Shown here: positions 39,296 to 48,671 of the stretch, piece after piece
Layout of the letters: every line of letters begins with the position of its first letter
Position numbering within the stretch: position 1 is the stretch's first letter
Source of the DNA: Prochlorococcus marinus str. MIT 1013
GTDB lineage: Bacteria > Cyanobacteriota > Cyanobacteriia > PCC-6307 > Cyanobiaceae
Assembly (NCBI RefSeq): GCF_027359395.1
Contig: NZ_CP114778.1
Location: 930,001 to 994,000 of the forward strand
Direction of reading: 5' to 3'
Length of the DNA stretch: 64,000 nucleotides
Position numbers and translations under genes: made by a program
Notes under the pieces: generated by a model
The model's input: only the letters and a program-made list of their open reading frames with translations
Told to the model about the DNA's origin: nothing
The model's database searches: none

Positions 39296-39895
39296 ATGAT
39301 AAAATTCGATCGACAATATAATTTATTTAACAATTTTGATTTAAATCCTTCGGAAAGAAATCATCTTAAAGATATATTTATTGAAAAAAAAATAATCAAG
39401 GAATGGCAAGAAAAAATCATTAATCATCAATCTCCCATTTTTAAATACGGCTATAAGCATATAAATCAATCTTCACTATTTGAATCTATTTCAGGAGAGT
39501 TAAACGAATCTTTCAACCCAATCGATCTTTCTCCTTTACCTTTAAGTTTTTGGAGGTGGCCAAAAGCAATGCATGAGGGACCTGCGGTTTATTTTGTAAT
39601 GGATAAAATTATTGATTCTAATGAAAATATAATTTTATATATCGGAGAAACAACTTCCGCAGAAAAGAGGTGGAAAGGGGAACATGACTGTAAAAATTAT
39701 CTTTCAAATTATTCGGATTCTTTGCATAAGGCAAATATGTCTTCCAGGTTTAGCATTCGTTTTTGGCTTGATGTTCCAATTAAAACCAAGGAAAGAAGAA
39801 AATTAGAGCAAAAGCTTATACAAATTTGGCTTCCACCATTTAATAAAGAGACAAGGGAAATATGGGCAACGCCTTTTACTTCTCAAAGTAATTAG
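39296..39895 (+). CDS. GIY-YIG nuclease-domain protein
   Basis: A possible endonuclease. The GIY-YIG motif appears as GPAVYFVMD and IILYIGETT, followed by the conserved Arg region AEKRWKGEH and a Glu near the end (ERRKLEQKLIQIWLPPFNKE), which are the metal and catalytic positions. There is no other known domain; the first 90 residues are unmatched. Length is 199. Its target or partner is unknown and it stands alone 37 bases before pepA. Confidence 0.8.
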   Translation: MIKFDRQYNLFNNFDLNPSERNHLKDIFIEKKIIKEWQEKIINHQSPIFKYGYKHINQSSLFESISGELNESFNPIDLSPLPLSFWRWPKAMHEGPAVYFVMDKIIDSNENIILYIGETTSAEKRWKGEHDCKNYLSNYSDSLHKANMSSRFSIRFWLDVPIKTKERRKLEQKLIQIWLPPFNKETREIWATPFTSQSN

Positions 39896-39932
39896 TAAAA
39901 ATTGTTATCATAAATACAAGTATAAAAATTAA

Positions 39933-41420
39933 ATGCAAATTTCAGCAGTCTCCAAAGAAATTAACGAATGGTCAGGATCAGTTCTTATTGCTGGGGTTTT
40001 GGAAGGAACAATCGAAAGTCAAACAAATTTATTTAAGACTTTAATAAAAGATGATTTTCTCAGTAAAAGGTTTAATGATGAAAAGTTCGAAGGCAAAAAA
40101 AGTCAGAAGTTTTCTATTGAACTCATTGAAGGCGAAATAAAAAAAGTAATCTTTGTAGGCTTAGGTAAGGCCGAAACTCTTCAAATTAATGATCTACGTA
40201 AGGCAGCTGCAATTGGTGCTCGACAAGTTTCAGGTTATGGAAGAAAGTTAGGAATATTTTTCCCTTGGGATGCATTTGAACCTTCTTCAGCTGCTTGCGC
40301 AGTTGGCGAAGCAGTTCGATTGTCATCTATTAAAGATCTTAGATTCAAATCAGAATCAAAAAAACCTACTTCTTTAGATGAAGTTGAATTGATAGGCTTG
40401 GATACCAACACCACTAAATCAGACATTGCTGAAATAAATCCAATTTGCGATGGAGTTAAATTTGCCAGAGAGCTTGTTTCAGCCCCCCCAAATGTTCTTA
40501 CCCCATATCAAATGGCTAAAGAGGCTGAAAAATTAGCCAATGATTTTGATCTGGATTTAAAAATTCTTGACAAAAAAGAGTGCGAAGATCAAGGAATGGG
40601 AGCTTACTTAGCAGTTGCTAAAGGATCAGATCTAAAGCCATATTTTATACACTTAAAATATTCACCAAAAACCGTAAAAAACAAAGTCGTATTAATTGGT
40701 AAAGGCTTAACTTTTGACTCCGGCGGATACAACTTAAAAGTAGGTGCCTCTCAAATTGAAAAAATGAAGTATGACATGGGAGGTAGTGCTGCTGTTCTTG
40801 GAACAGCAAGAGTAATCGCAGAACTTAAGCCAAGCTACACCGAGGTTCATTTTATTGTTGCTGCTTGCGAAAATATGATTAATGGTTCTGCATTGCATCC
40901 AGGAGATATTATCAAAGCCTCGAACGGAAAAACCATTGAAGTAAACAACACCGATGCAGAGGGAAGATTAACGTTAGCTGATGCTTTGGTTTATGCATGC
41001 AAACTTAAACCTGATGCGATCGTTGATCTAGCTACTCTTACCGGGGCTTGTGTTATTGCATTGGGAGATGAAATAGCAGGGTTATGGACTGACAATGATC
41101 AGCTCTCTGAACAATTAACTAAAGCTGCTGGTAAAGCTGGGGAAGGTATTTGGAGAATGCCTATGCAAGATTCATATAAATCTGGAATTAAATCATCTAT
41201 TGCTGATTTACAAAACACAGGTCCTAGGCCAGGGGGATCTATTACTGCTGCATTGTTTCTAAAAGAATTTGTGAATTCAAGCATTCCATGGGCTCACATT
41301 GACATAGCAGGTACATGTTGGACTGAAAAAGACAGAGATATAAATCCAAAGGGTGCAACTGGTTATGGAGTAAGAACATTAGTTAATTGGATTAAAGAAT
41401 TGAATCTCAACGCGAATTAA
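39933..41420 (+). CDS. pepA: Leucyl aminopeptidase (M17)
   Basis: Cytosolic metallopeptidase that removes N-terminal residues. Two-metal site motifs: IGKGLTFDSGGYNLK (Lys, Asp) and the signature NNTDAEGRLTLADAL (Asp and Glu). Length is 495. Ends four bases before the convergent msrA stop. Confidence 0.96.
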   Translation: MQISAVSKEINEWSGSVLIAGVLEGTIESQTNLFKTLIKDDFLSKRFNDEKFEGKKSQKFSIELIEGEIKKVIFVGLGKAETLQINDLRKAAAIGARQVSGYGRKLGIFFPWDAFEPSSAACAVGEAVRLSSIKDLRFKSESKKPTSLDEVELIGLDTNTTKSDIAEINPICDGVKFARELVSAPPNVLTPYQMAKEAEKLANDFDLDLKILDKKECEDQGMGAYLAVAKGSDLKPYFIHLKYSPKTVKNKVVLIGKGLTFDSGGYNLKVGASQIEKMKYDMGGSAAVLGTARVIAELKPSYTEVHFIVAACENMINGSALHPGDIIKASNGKTIEVNNTDAEGRLTLADALVYACKLKPDAIVDLATLTGACVIALGDEIAGLWTDNDQLSEQLTKAAGKAGEGIWRMPMQDSYKSGIKSSIADLQNTGPRPGGSITAALFLKEFVNSSIPWAHIDIAGTCWTEKDRDINPKGATGYGVRTLVNWIKELNLNAN

Positions 41421-41424
41421 TAAA

Positions 41425-42033
41425 TTACTTATCTTTACCCCAGACCCTTTTTAGTCTATTATCTCTACCGCAACTCGTTCTATAAAAATTATATTTAAGT
41501 GGATTTTTAACTGCAAAGTCTTGATGATACTTCTCAGCTATCCAAAAGGCTTTTGAGTCAATAATATCAACTTTTAATTGGTCTAAGGGTATATTTAATG
41601 CAACAGAGATTTTTTCTTGACTCTCTTTTGCATCACTCTTTTGTTCTTGATTAGATGTAAAAATAACAGGTTTATATGAATCACCTCTATCACAAAATTG
41701 TCCCTTGTCATCAAAAGGATCTATATTCACCCAATACTGTTGAAGCAAGTCTTTATAACTAATAAGATTGGGATCAAAATTAACTTTTACAACCTCTTGA
41801 TGACCACTATGATTTTCATAGGTTGGATTAATTAGATCTCCTCCGGAATATCCACTTTCTGCCGAAACAACTCCATCAAGTTTCTCCAGATCATGTTCTA
41901 AGCACCAAAAACAACCACCTGCAAAAATAGCTTCTTCTGATTCAGCGAATGCTTGCATCGGCCAAACTATTAATAGTTGCAAAAGCATATATGTTACTAT
42001 TAATATTTTAAAGATTTTAGTCATAGGAATCAT
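41425..42033 (-). CDS. msrA: Peptide methionine sulfoxide reductase MsrA
   Basis: Repairs S-methionine sulfoxide in proteins. The active-site Cys is in FAGGCFWCLEHDLEKLDGV and the sheet motif GYSGGDLINPTYE follows. A hydrophobic N-terminal signal (about 5-28) suggests export to the periplasm or lumen, which is unusual for a lone MsrA and fits oxidative damage there. Start ATG overlaps the lpxB stop by four bases (ATGA). Confidence 0.94.
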   Translation of the reverse strand: MIPMTKIFKILIVTYMLLQLLIVWPMQAFAESEEAIFAGGCFWCLEHDLEKLDGVVSAESGYSGGDLINPTYENHSGHQEVVKVNFDPNLISYKDLLQQYWVNIDPFDDKGQFCDRGDSYKPVIFTSNQEQKSDAKESQEKISVALNIPLDQLKVDIIDSKAFWIAEKYHQDFAVKNPLKYNFYRTSCGRDNRLKRVWGKDK

Positions 42034-43205
42034 TTAACTAATAAGTCTAGAATATCTTTTGATGCTCTATCTGTAACTCCAGGTTTTCCTAATTTATCTT
42101 TCAATTTTTCATAACCAATCCTTATCTCTTCTTGTGACGATTTATCTTCAAGGATTTTTAATGCTTCATTAAAGATTTTTTCAGCTTTAAAATCCTCTTG
42201 TATAAACTCTGGTATTAACATTTTATTTAAAAGAAGATTAACTGGTGAAATATATTTAACATTGAATTGTAATAAATATCGTGCAAAAAAAGCGGTAACT
42301 CTACTCACTTTATATCCAACGATTTGTGGAACTGAGTTTAAAGCTAATTCCATATTTATTGTTCCTGACTTAGCAAAAGCTAGATTAGCAGCCGAAAACA
42401 AAAATGGCTTTATATCATCAACTTCATCCGACAATATAATTCTTCCAGATACACCGTATTTATTTAATGCATTATTTAAAATTTCATCAAATTCTTTTAA
42501 ACCAGAAGGTATAAGGACAATGATTGAAGGATCCTTTTCTTGAAGAAGCTTAGCTGCTTTAAGCAATGTGGGTAAAATATATTTAAGCTCTTGTTTACGA
42601 GAAGCAGGAATAAGAAGAAGAAGTTTCTGCTCAGAGGTTAATCCTATTTTTCTGAATGATTCTTCTCTAGTAGGAATATTTCTATAGAAATCCAACATTG
42701 GATGACCTACAAATTCTACATTTCCTCCCTTATTTGAATAAAACTTAGCTTCATCTTCAAAGATAGCTAATATTTTATCTGTAAAACTAATCAAATCAGT
42801 TGTACCTGAATCACCTAATCTCCACGCCCATTCCTGAGGTGCAATATAATAAATTATTGGAATATTAGGAAACTTTTTTTTTACTTTTAACCCTAGTCGA
42901 ATATTTGGCCCCATATAGTCAATTAAAACAACTGCATCAGGAGGGGAAGAACTTAAATAATTATCGATTTTTGATTGTGCATTTAAAGTTGGTAGAACAT
43001 AAGGAAGAGCTTCTAAAAAGCCAATTGCCCCTATTGAAGAAGTATTAGATATTAATTGAGCCCCAGCTTCTCTCATCCTTTGACCACCTAAAGCAATTAT
43101 CTCTAATTCAATTTTTCTTTTTTCTGCATTAGTCTTTAAAGCCTTTATTAATAAACTTCCTTGCAAATCACCAGAGACTTCACCAGTGCTGATTAATAAC
43201 TTCAT
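42030..43205 (-). CDS. lpxB: Lipid-A-disaccharide synthase
   Basis: GT19 glycosyltransferase that joins lipid X and UDP-diacylglucosamine at the inner membrane. Motifs STGEVSGDLQGSLLI, YYIAPQEWAWR and AKSGTINMELAL match LpxB. Length is 391. It is three bases downstream of lpxA. Confidence 0.95.
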   Translation of the reverse strand: MKLLISTGEVSGDLQGSLLIKALKTNAEKRKIELEIIALGGQRMREAGAQLISNTSSIGAIGFLEALPYVLPTLNAQSKIDNYLSSSPPDAVVLIDYMGPNIRLGLKVKKKFPNIPIIYYIAPQEWAWRLGDSGTTDLISFTDKILAIFEDEAKFYSNKGGNVEFVGHPMLDFYRNIPTREESFRKIGLTSEQKLLLLIPASRKQELKYILPTLLKAAKLLQEKDPSIIVLIPSGLKEFDEILNNALNKYGVSGRIILSDEVDDIKPFLFSAANLAFAKSGTINMELALNSVPQIVGYKVSRVTAFFARYLLQFNVKYISPVNLLLNKMLIPEFIQEDFKAEKIFNEALKILEDKSSQEEIRIGYEKLKDKLGKPGVTDRASKDILDLLVK

Positions 43206-43208
43206 TAT

Positions 43209-44060
43209 TTATTTATTTGGAGTTAAATAAGGCATTGGACCTCTTCTTCCTTTCCCAATAGAAAGTTCTATAAATTCACATAACCTTGCGGAGGATTGGA
43301 GTAAGTTTTCTTGTCTTGCAATTTTCAAACCATCAGAAATTACATATTCAGATTTAAATAATAAATTCCAAATTCTTTTCAATTGTAGATATTCTTCTTT
43401 ATTTCCTTTATCTATACTTTTCCTTTTGATTCCAACTTTATTTAGTCCCCGCATTCTTCCTGGATGACCTTCTGCTATGCAATATGGAGGAACATCTCTA
43501 TCAACTCTTGTCATGCCTCCGACCATAGCTAGATAACCAATATGAACAAATTGATGTATCCCCAAACAACCTCCAATAACAGCTCTATCTTCAACAATAA
43601 CGTGACCTGCAATCTGCACACTATTAGCAATTACTACACTGTTTCCAATTTCACAATTATGTCCTAAATGTGAATAAGCCATTAATAAATTTTGATCCCC
43701 AACTATAGTTTTCTCACCTTTAAAGGTAGCCCTATTAATAGTTACACATTCTCTAAAAGTATTATTATCTCCAATTAAAACATCAGTAGAGTCTCCTTTA
43801 TATTTCAGATCTTGAGGTTCTAATCCAATACATGCACCTGGGAAAATCTTATTATTTGATCCTATTTTTACTTTTCCATCAATAATTACATTTGGTCCAA
43901 TCCAAGTATTGGGACCAACGATCACATCTGGACCAATAACAGCTCCTGAACCAACACATACACCTTTCCCAAGTTCAGCCTTAGGAGACACATCCGCAAA
44001 GTCATGAATATTAACTTTGTTATCTCCTATAAAACTTTCAGAGGATTCAAGTTCACTCAT
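43209..44060 (-). CDS. lpxA: UDP-GlcNAc acyltransferase
   Basis: First step of lipid A synthesis, a left-handed beta helix trimer. Hexapeptide repeats fill residues 10-190 (for example VGSGAVIGPDVIVGPNTWIG); the catalytic His is in AYSHLGHNCEIG. The ATG at 44060 is preferred to TTG 44075; the latter would overlap fabZ. Length is 283. Follows fabZ as in Gram-negative lpx operons. Confidence 0.95.
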   Translation of the reverse strand: MSELESSESFIGDNKVNIHDFADVSPKAELGKGVCVGSGAVIGPDVIVGPNTWIGPNVIIDGKVKIGSNNKIFPGACIGLEPQDLKYKGDSTDVLIGDNNTFRECVTINRATFKGEKTIVGDQNLLMAYSHLGHNCEIGNSVVIANSVQIAGHVIVEDRAVIGGCLGIHQFVHIGYLAMVGGMTRVDRDVPPYCIAEGHPGRMRGLNKVGIKRKSIDKGNKEEYLQLKRIWNLLFKSEYVISDGLKIARQENLLQSSARLCEFIELSIGKGRRGPMPYLTPNK

Positions 44061-44064
44061 CACT

Positions 44065-44523
44065 TCAATCCACAAGAGAAAACATCAAATCTCCAGAACA
44101 AACCAACTTTTCACCAACTTTTGCTTCTCCCCTAATTTTCCCAAATCTCTTCCTTTTAATGCTTATCAATTCACAAGATATTAATAATTGATCACCAGGA
44201 ACCACTGGACGCCTAAACCTAACTGAATCAATCCCAGCAAAAACAAAAAGACCTTTTGGAAGATTAGGCATTTGAGAAACAATCAAACCACCGACCTGAG
44301 CCATTGCTTCAACTATTAAGACTCCTGGCATTAAGGGTCTTTCAGGGAAATGGCCTTGGAATTGAGGCTCATTAAGAGTGACATTCTTTATGGCTATAGC
44401 TTTCTTTCCTGGATCATGTTCTATCACTCTGTCAACAAGCGCAAAAGGATATCTATGTGGCAAAAGCCCCATTATTTGCTCGCTATTTAAAACAAGAGGT
44501 TCAGAAGAAGAAATGTCAGTCAA
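44065..44523 (-). CDS. fabZ: 3-hydroxyacyl-ACP dehydratase FabZ
   Basis: Dehydrates 3-hydroxyacyl-ACP in fatty acid elongation and balances the pool used by LpxA. Hot-dog fold: His in [14 protein letters not shown] and Glu in [21 protein letters not shown] start at 44523 gives 152 residues, as in relatives. In the lpx operon. Confidence 0.96.
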   Translation of the reverse strand: MTDISSSEPLVLNSEQIMGLLPHRYPFALVDRVIEHDPGKKAIAIKNVTLNEPQFQGHFPERPLMPGVLIVEAMAQVGGLIVSQMPNLPKGLFVFAGIDSVRFRRPVVPGDQLLISCELISIKRKRFGKIRGEAKVGEKLVCSGDLMFSLVD

Positions 44524-44535
44524 AATAAGATTTAA

Positions 44536-45381
44536 TTAAGTTAATGCTTTTTGAAGAGACGAAGCAAATTCCGCATGAAGAGAGTGAGACCCTTTATAAA
44601 CAAAAATTTGCGCTCTAGGTAATCCAACAAAAGCTAAATCTCCAATCAAGTCAAGCAATTTATGACGCACTGGTTCGTTTAAAAATCTCAAGGGTGGATT
44701 CACCCAAGAATCACCATTACAAACCAAAGCATTTTCAAGTGCTCCGCCCTTAATTAGACCAGCTTTCTTTAATTCTTCTAGCTGATCAAGAAAGCCAAAA
44801 GTTCGTGCAGGTGCAATTTCTTTAACAAAATTATTTGGAGACAGCTCAATAGAAAACATTTGTTGTCCAATTGCCTTATATGGGAAATCAACCAACCCTA
44901 TTAATTTCAATTTTTTTGATGGTATCGCAAAAATCACACTTTCTCCTTTGTTTACAAAAATTGGAGATCTTATTTCTGGCCTTGGTCTGGGAGATGATGT
45001 GGACTTAATCATTCCTACTTTTTTAATTTCCTCGATCCAACCAATAGCAGAACCATCAAGTAAGGGAATCTCAGTTCCAGTTATTTCTATATGTGCATGA
45101 GTTAAGCCTGAACCAATTAATGAAGCCAACAAATGTTCAACCGTAGAAACTTTTTTTCCATTCAGATCAAGTGTTGTACATAGAGGTGTATTCCTTACGT
45201 GCGAAATATCTATAGGAATAATCTTATTAGGTTCGTCTGAAAAAGAGATATGAAATCCAGTTAATTCTGTTGGTTTAATAATGACTGTACAGTTAAGACC
45301 TGTATGCAATCCAATACCATTTTTTTTAATTTCATTTTGAAGCGTCCAACCTTCTTCATAGTCATGAGGGAAAGAGAACAC
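44536..45381 (-). CDS. lpxC: UDP-3-O-acyl-N-acetylglucosamine deacetylase
   Basis: Zinc deacetylase, the committed step of lipid A synthesis. Zn ligands are in VSTVEHLLASL (His) and RHKLLDLIGDLA (His, Asp); the catalytic His is in KGSHSLHAEFA. GTG start overlaps the bamA stop (TAGTG, one base). Length 281. Confidence 0.95.
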   Translation of the reverse strand: MFSFPHDYEEGWTLQNEIKKNGIGLHTGLNCTVIIKPTELTGFHISFSDEPNKIIPIDISHVRNTPLCTTLDLNGKKVSTVEHLLASLIGSGLTHAHIEITGTEIPLLDGSAIGWIEEIKKVGMIKSTSSPRPRPEIRSPIFVNKGESVIFAIPSKKLKLIGLVDFPYKAIGQQMFSIELSPNNFVKEIAPARTFGFLDQLEELKKAGLIKGGALENALVCNGDSWVNPPLRFLNEPVRHKLLDLIGDLAFVGLPRAQIFVYKGSHSLHAEFASSLQKALT

Positions 45382-47684
45382 TAGAATTTCCAGCCTATTC
45401 CAATGTTATATCGCCAATTACCACTGAAATCTTGACTCGCTGCCTCTATACGAATTGGGCCAACAGGTGTATTAATGACTGCTCCAGGTCCAACAGAGAA
45501 CCCAGAGCCTGGTTTCTCTAGAATTTTTCCTGGCTTCCCTGGGACATTTGATTGAGAACCGAAGTCAGATCCTGCGTCAACAAATAAGACTCCTGAAACT
45601 AGTCGCCAAATAGGAAATCTATATTCTCCTGTTGCCTCTCCAAAATTTCTTGCAACACCTAGATCACAAGAGTTCCAACCTCGAACAGAGCTTGATCCTC
45701 CTAAGCAAAATGCTTCATAAGGAGGTAGATCTCCAATGATTGTTCCAATCTTTGCTTGAAAACCTATCGATTGAGAGCAATCTGATTTTTCACCAGGCTT
45801 GGGCCGACAACCCTTATGAAACTTCAACCAATTAACAGGATAAAAACGAGAATAACTAATCCGAGTTCTATTAAAAGTCGGTGAATTCTCACCTAAACTA
45901 ATAAATTGTTCAGAACCAATATTTAAATAATCTCCAGAGGTTGGATTTCTGGAATTATCTAAATTATTGTAAGTAACGGCACTTTTTAAACTAACTAATG
46001 TATTTTCTTTAGAGCAATTATATGCAACACAAATAACTTCATTCTTAGGAACTTTACCGTCTATAAAATTAGTTGATGCTACGCCATAAGGTCTTTTATC
46101 TCCGGCATAGTCTATTGGCTTAACTTTCTGGAAATTTGCACCAATAAGTACACTCCAAGGAACCTTTTTTAGAGGCTGACCACCATTTAAAGGTCTTGCG
46201 AAGGAGAAGCCTCCTCCTGTTCGCTCTAAGACAATAGAATCACCCTCATAATCAAACCAGCTAAACTGCGGTGCAGATAACTGAGCTGAAGAAACATTAG
46301 TAAATGGGCCCGTTTCAATTAAAGTATTATTATCGTTAAAGTCTAATTTTTGAGATTGATTGGTGTCATAACTTGTTAATGAATTAGGGGCTTCATATCT
46401 ATCTGTAACTCCTCGAATACTTCCTCCCTCTTGACTTCTAAATTCTTGAGGAACTTCTCTACTTAAATACAATGAAGTTCTAAAAGATGTTCTATGCTTA
46501 TCATTTTTAATCCAGGGATCGTATAAAGAAAGATTTAGTAGTGCTCCATATTCGCCATAAGTCAAATTCATATTTGATGACCATGCTCTTCCAACAAGAT
46601 TGGACTCTTGCAATCCTATCTGTCCAAATACGCCTTGTCCTCCGCTATAACCAAGGCCTCCCGTCAAAGAGCCTGTTCTTTGCTCTGTTATACCTAGTGA
46701 AATGATTACCTTGAAAGGTTTAGAACTTACTGGCTTAAGAGTTACTTTAACATCACTAAATAGCGAGGTTGAGTATAATCTCTTGATATCTGATTCTAAT
46801 TTATTTCTATTAAAAACATCTCCAACTTTAGTTATTAATTCTCTTTTGATCACCCATTTCTTTGTTTTTCCTTTTATTAACCTGCCTTTTTCGTCTTCTA
46901 TATTTCCATCTTCATCTATAAAATTTATCTCAATGCCAGAGATATATCCTTCTTGAATATTAAGTTCAACTCTACCTTCTTTAGTTACACGACTTGGACC
47001 AGATATCCTTGCTAACGAGTATCCTTTATTAGTATACCAATCCTTAATTTCTTTAATCCTTATTTTCAGAGTATTGAGATTTAAGGTCTTTCCATAATCA
47101 TTATTAAAAATCTCATTTAATTTTGTATTGGATAGTTTTCTTTCAAGGGGAAATATACTTATCTTATTTAATATCGGATTAGGTTCAATCTTAATCAAAA
47201 GTTTTACTCCCAGAGCACTCTGAAAAGACTCGATTTTTGCACCAGAAAACCAGCCTGTTGAATAAATTCTATCTAAATCCTTCTTAACCTCTTCACTCGT
47301 AACTTTACTGCCTGGTCTAATTAACATTGCATCATAAGCAATAACTTCCAAGCGCTCTTTGTCAGGATGATCCTCAAGTCCCTCTATAACAATCTCTGAA
47401 ATTAATACTCTTTTTTCTTTAACAATATCATTATCATCTTTTGGATTTTCACCCTCAGAAATCAAAAAACCATCAAGATTTAAATTAAATTTATCATGAT
47501 TTGATTGATGATTAAATTGCAAACTTTTATTCTGGTTATTTTCAATAGAAAATTGATTTTTACTTGAGATTATTGTAGAGGCTTTAGTTTCTCCAAAAAG
47601 GCTCATAAAAGGAACTGCCAAAGCAATTGCATATGCACTTTTGCTTATCAATTTTTTATTAGAGTTGGCGTGTCTTTTGAACAT
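45381..47684 (-). CDS. bamA: Outer membrane assembly protein BamA (Omp85)
   Basis: Inserts beta-barrel proteins in the outer membrane. A signal peptide (about 1-36) is followed by POTRA repeats (to about 330) and a 16-strand barrel ending NIGIGWKF, with the terminal Phe of outer-membrane proteins. The conserved GGSSSVRGW (lid loop) is present. ATG 47684 is preferred to TTG 47693. Length 767. Leads the lpx genes, linking outer-membrane protein and lipid assembly. Confidence 0.95.
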   Translation of the reverse strand: MFKRHANSNKKLISKSAYAIALAVPFMSLFGETKASTIISSKNQFSIENNQNKSLQFNHQSNHDKFNLNLDGFLISEGENPKDDNDIVKEKRVLISEIVIEGLEDHPDKERLEVIAYDAMLIRPGSKVTSEEVKKDLDRIYSTGWFSGAKIESFQSALGVKLLIKIEPNPILNKISIFPLERKLSNTKLNEIFNNDYGKTLNLNTLKIRIKEIKDWYTNKGYSLARISGPSRVTKEGRVELNIQEGYISGIEINFIDEDGNIEDEKGRLIKGKTKKWVIKRELITKVGDVFNRNKLESDIKRLYSTSLFSDVKVTLKPVSSKPFKVIISLGITEQRTGSLTGGLGYSGGQGVFGQIGLQESNLVGRAWSSNMNLTYGEYGALLNLSLYDPWIKNDKHRTSFRTSLYLSREVPQEFRSQEGGSIRGVTDRYEAPNSLTSYDTNQSQKLDFNDNNTLIETGPFTNVSSAQLSAPQFSWFDYEGDSIVLERTGGGFSFARPLNGGQPLKKVPWSVLIGANFQKVKPIDYAGDKRPYGVASTNFIDGKVPKNEVICVAYNCSKENTLVSLKSAVTYNNLDNSRNPTSGDYLNIGSEQFISLGENSPTFNRTRISYSRFYPVNWLKFHKGCRPKPGEKSDCSQSIGFQAKIGTIIGDLPPYEAFCLGGSSSVRGWNSCDLGVARNFGEATGEYRFPIWRLVSGVLFVDAGSDFGSQSNVPGKPGKILEKPGSGFSVGPGAVINTPVGPIRIEAASQDFSGNWRYNIGIGWKF

Positions 47685-47738
47685 AAATTTCAAAGCAATC
47701 TAATTAAATGATGGAATCCTTGGCCAAGAATGATTTGC

Positions 47739-48482
47739 TTAAGAATCATTAGAAGAGTCTTTTTCTATACGTTTCAAAATCTCCTCATAAGCATCTATCA
47801 CTCCTCCAAGATCTTGCCGAAAGCGGTCTTTGTCAAGGATTCGTCCGTTAGGGTCAGGATTTGATTTATCCCAAAACCTACAATTGTCCGGACTTATTTC
47901 ATCAGCTATCACAATTTCTCCTAATGCGTTAAATCCAAACTCTAATTTAAAATCAACCAATAATAAATCGAGTGAATCAAAATATTCTTTTAAAATTTTA
48001 TTTACACTTTTAGTAATTCTCTCTACCTCTTCCACCTCAGAAGGACTAATCAAATCAAGCAATTTTAATCTTCTTTCTGTAAGAATAGGGTCTGCTAATT
48101 CATCATCTTTATAATAAAAGTCGAGGAGTGGAGGGTTTAATATTGTTCCTTGACTGATTGGTGTCTCCCTACATAATGAACCTGTAGCGATATTGCGAAT
48201 AACAACTTCTAAAGGTATTACATTGATTTTATCGGCAATCATGAATGTGTCCGATTGAAGTTCTATAAAATGTGTTGGAATTCCATTCAATTCAAGCAAT
48301 TTAAAAAGGGCCGCAGAAATTTTGCAATTCAAGCGCCCTTTACCGTCAATCTTTGATCGTTTTTTTGCATTAAAAGCTGTAGCATCATTTTTGAACTCTA
48401 TTAAAACCCTTTTTGGATCTTGACACGCAAAAACTCGTTTTGCCTTGCCTTCATAAATTAGTGATCCTTGGATATGATTCAT
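47739..48482 (-). CDS. purC: SAICAR synthase
   Basis: Step 7 of purine synthesis: joins aspartate to CAIR using ATP. Motifs [29 protein letters not shown] and [19 protein letters not shown] are diagnostic. Length 247. It is divergent from purD, with 189 bases between starts, and reads into bamA 54 bases later, so purine and outer-membrane genes may share a transcript. Confidence 0.96.
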   Translation of the reverse strand: MNHIQGSLIYEGKAKRVFACQDPKRVLIEFKNDATAFNAKKRSKIDGKGRLNCKISAALFKLLELNGIPTHFIELQSDTFMIADKINVIPLEVVIRNIATGSLCRETPISQGTILNPPLLDFYYKDDELADPILTERRLKLLDLISPSEVEEVERITKSVNKILKEYFDSLDLLLVDFKLEFGFNALGEIVIADEISPDNCRFWDKSNPDPNGRILDKDRFRQDLGGVIDAYEEILKRIEKDSSNDS

Positions 48483-48671
48483 TAATACCTCTGATATCTA
48501 ATTAGTATAAATAGACAATGCTACAAAAATCACCTCAATCAAGACAAATTTATTTAAAGCCTAAACTCCAAACAACTAAATAAATTTGCTTAAAACAATG
48601 TATTAACTAATAATCAAAAGATAATTAAAGGTCCATTAAAACTATTTTTTCATTCAAGCAAGAGTAAAACT

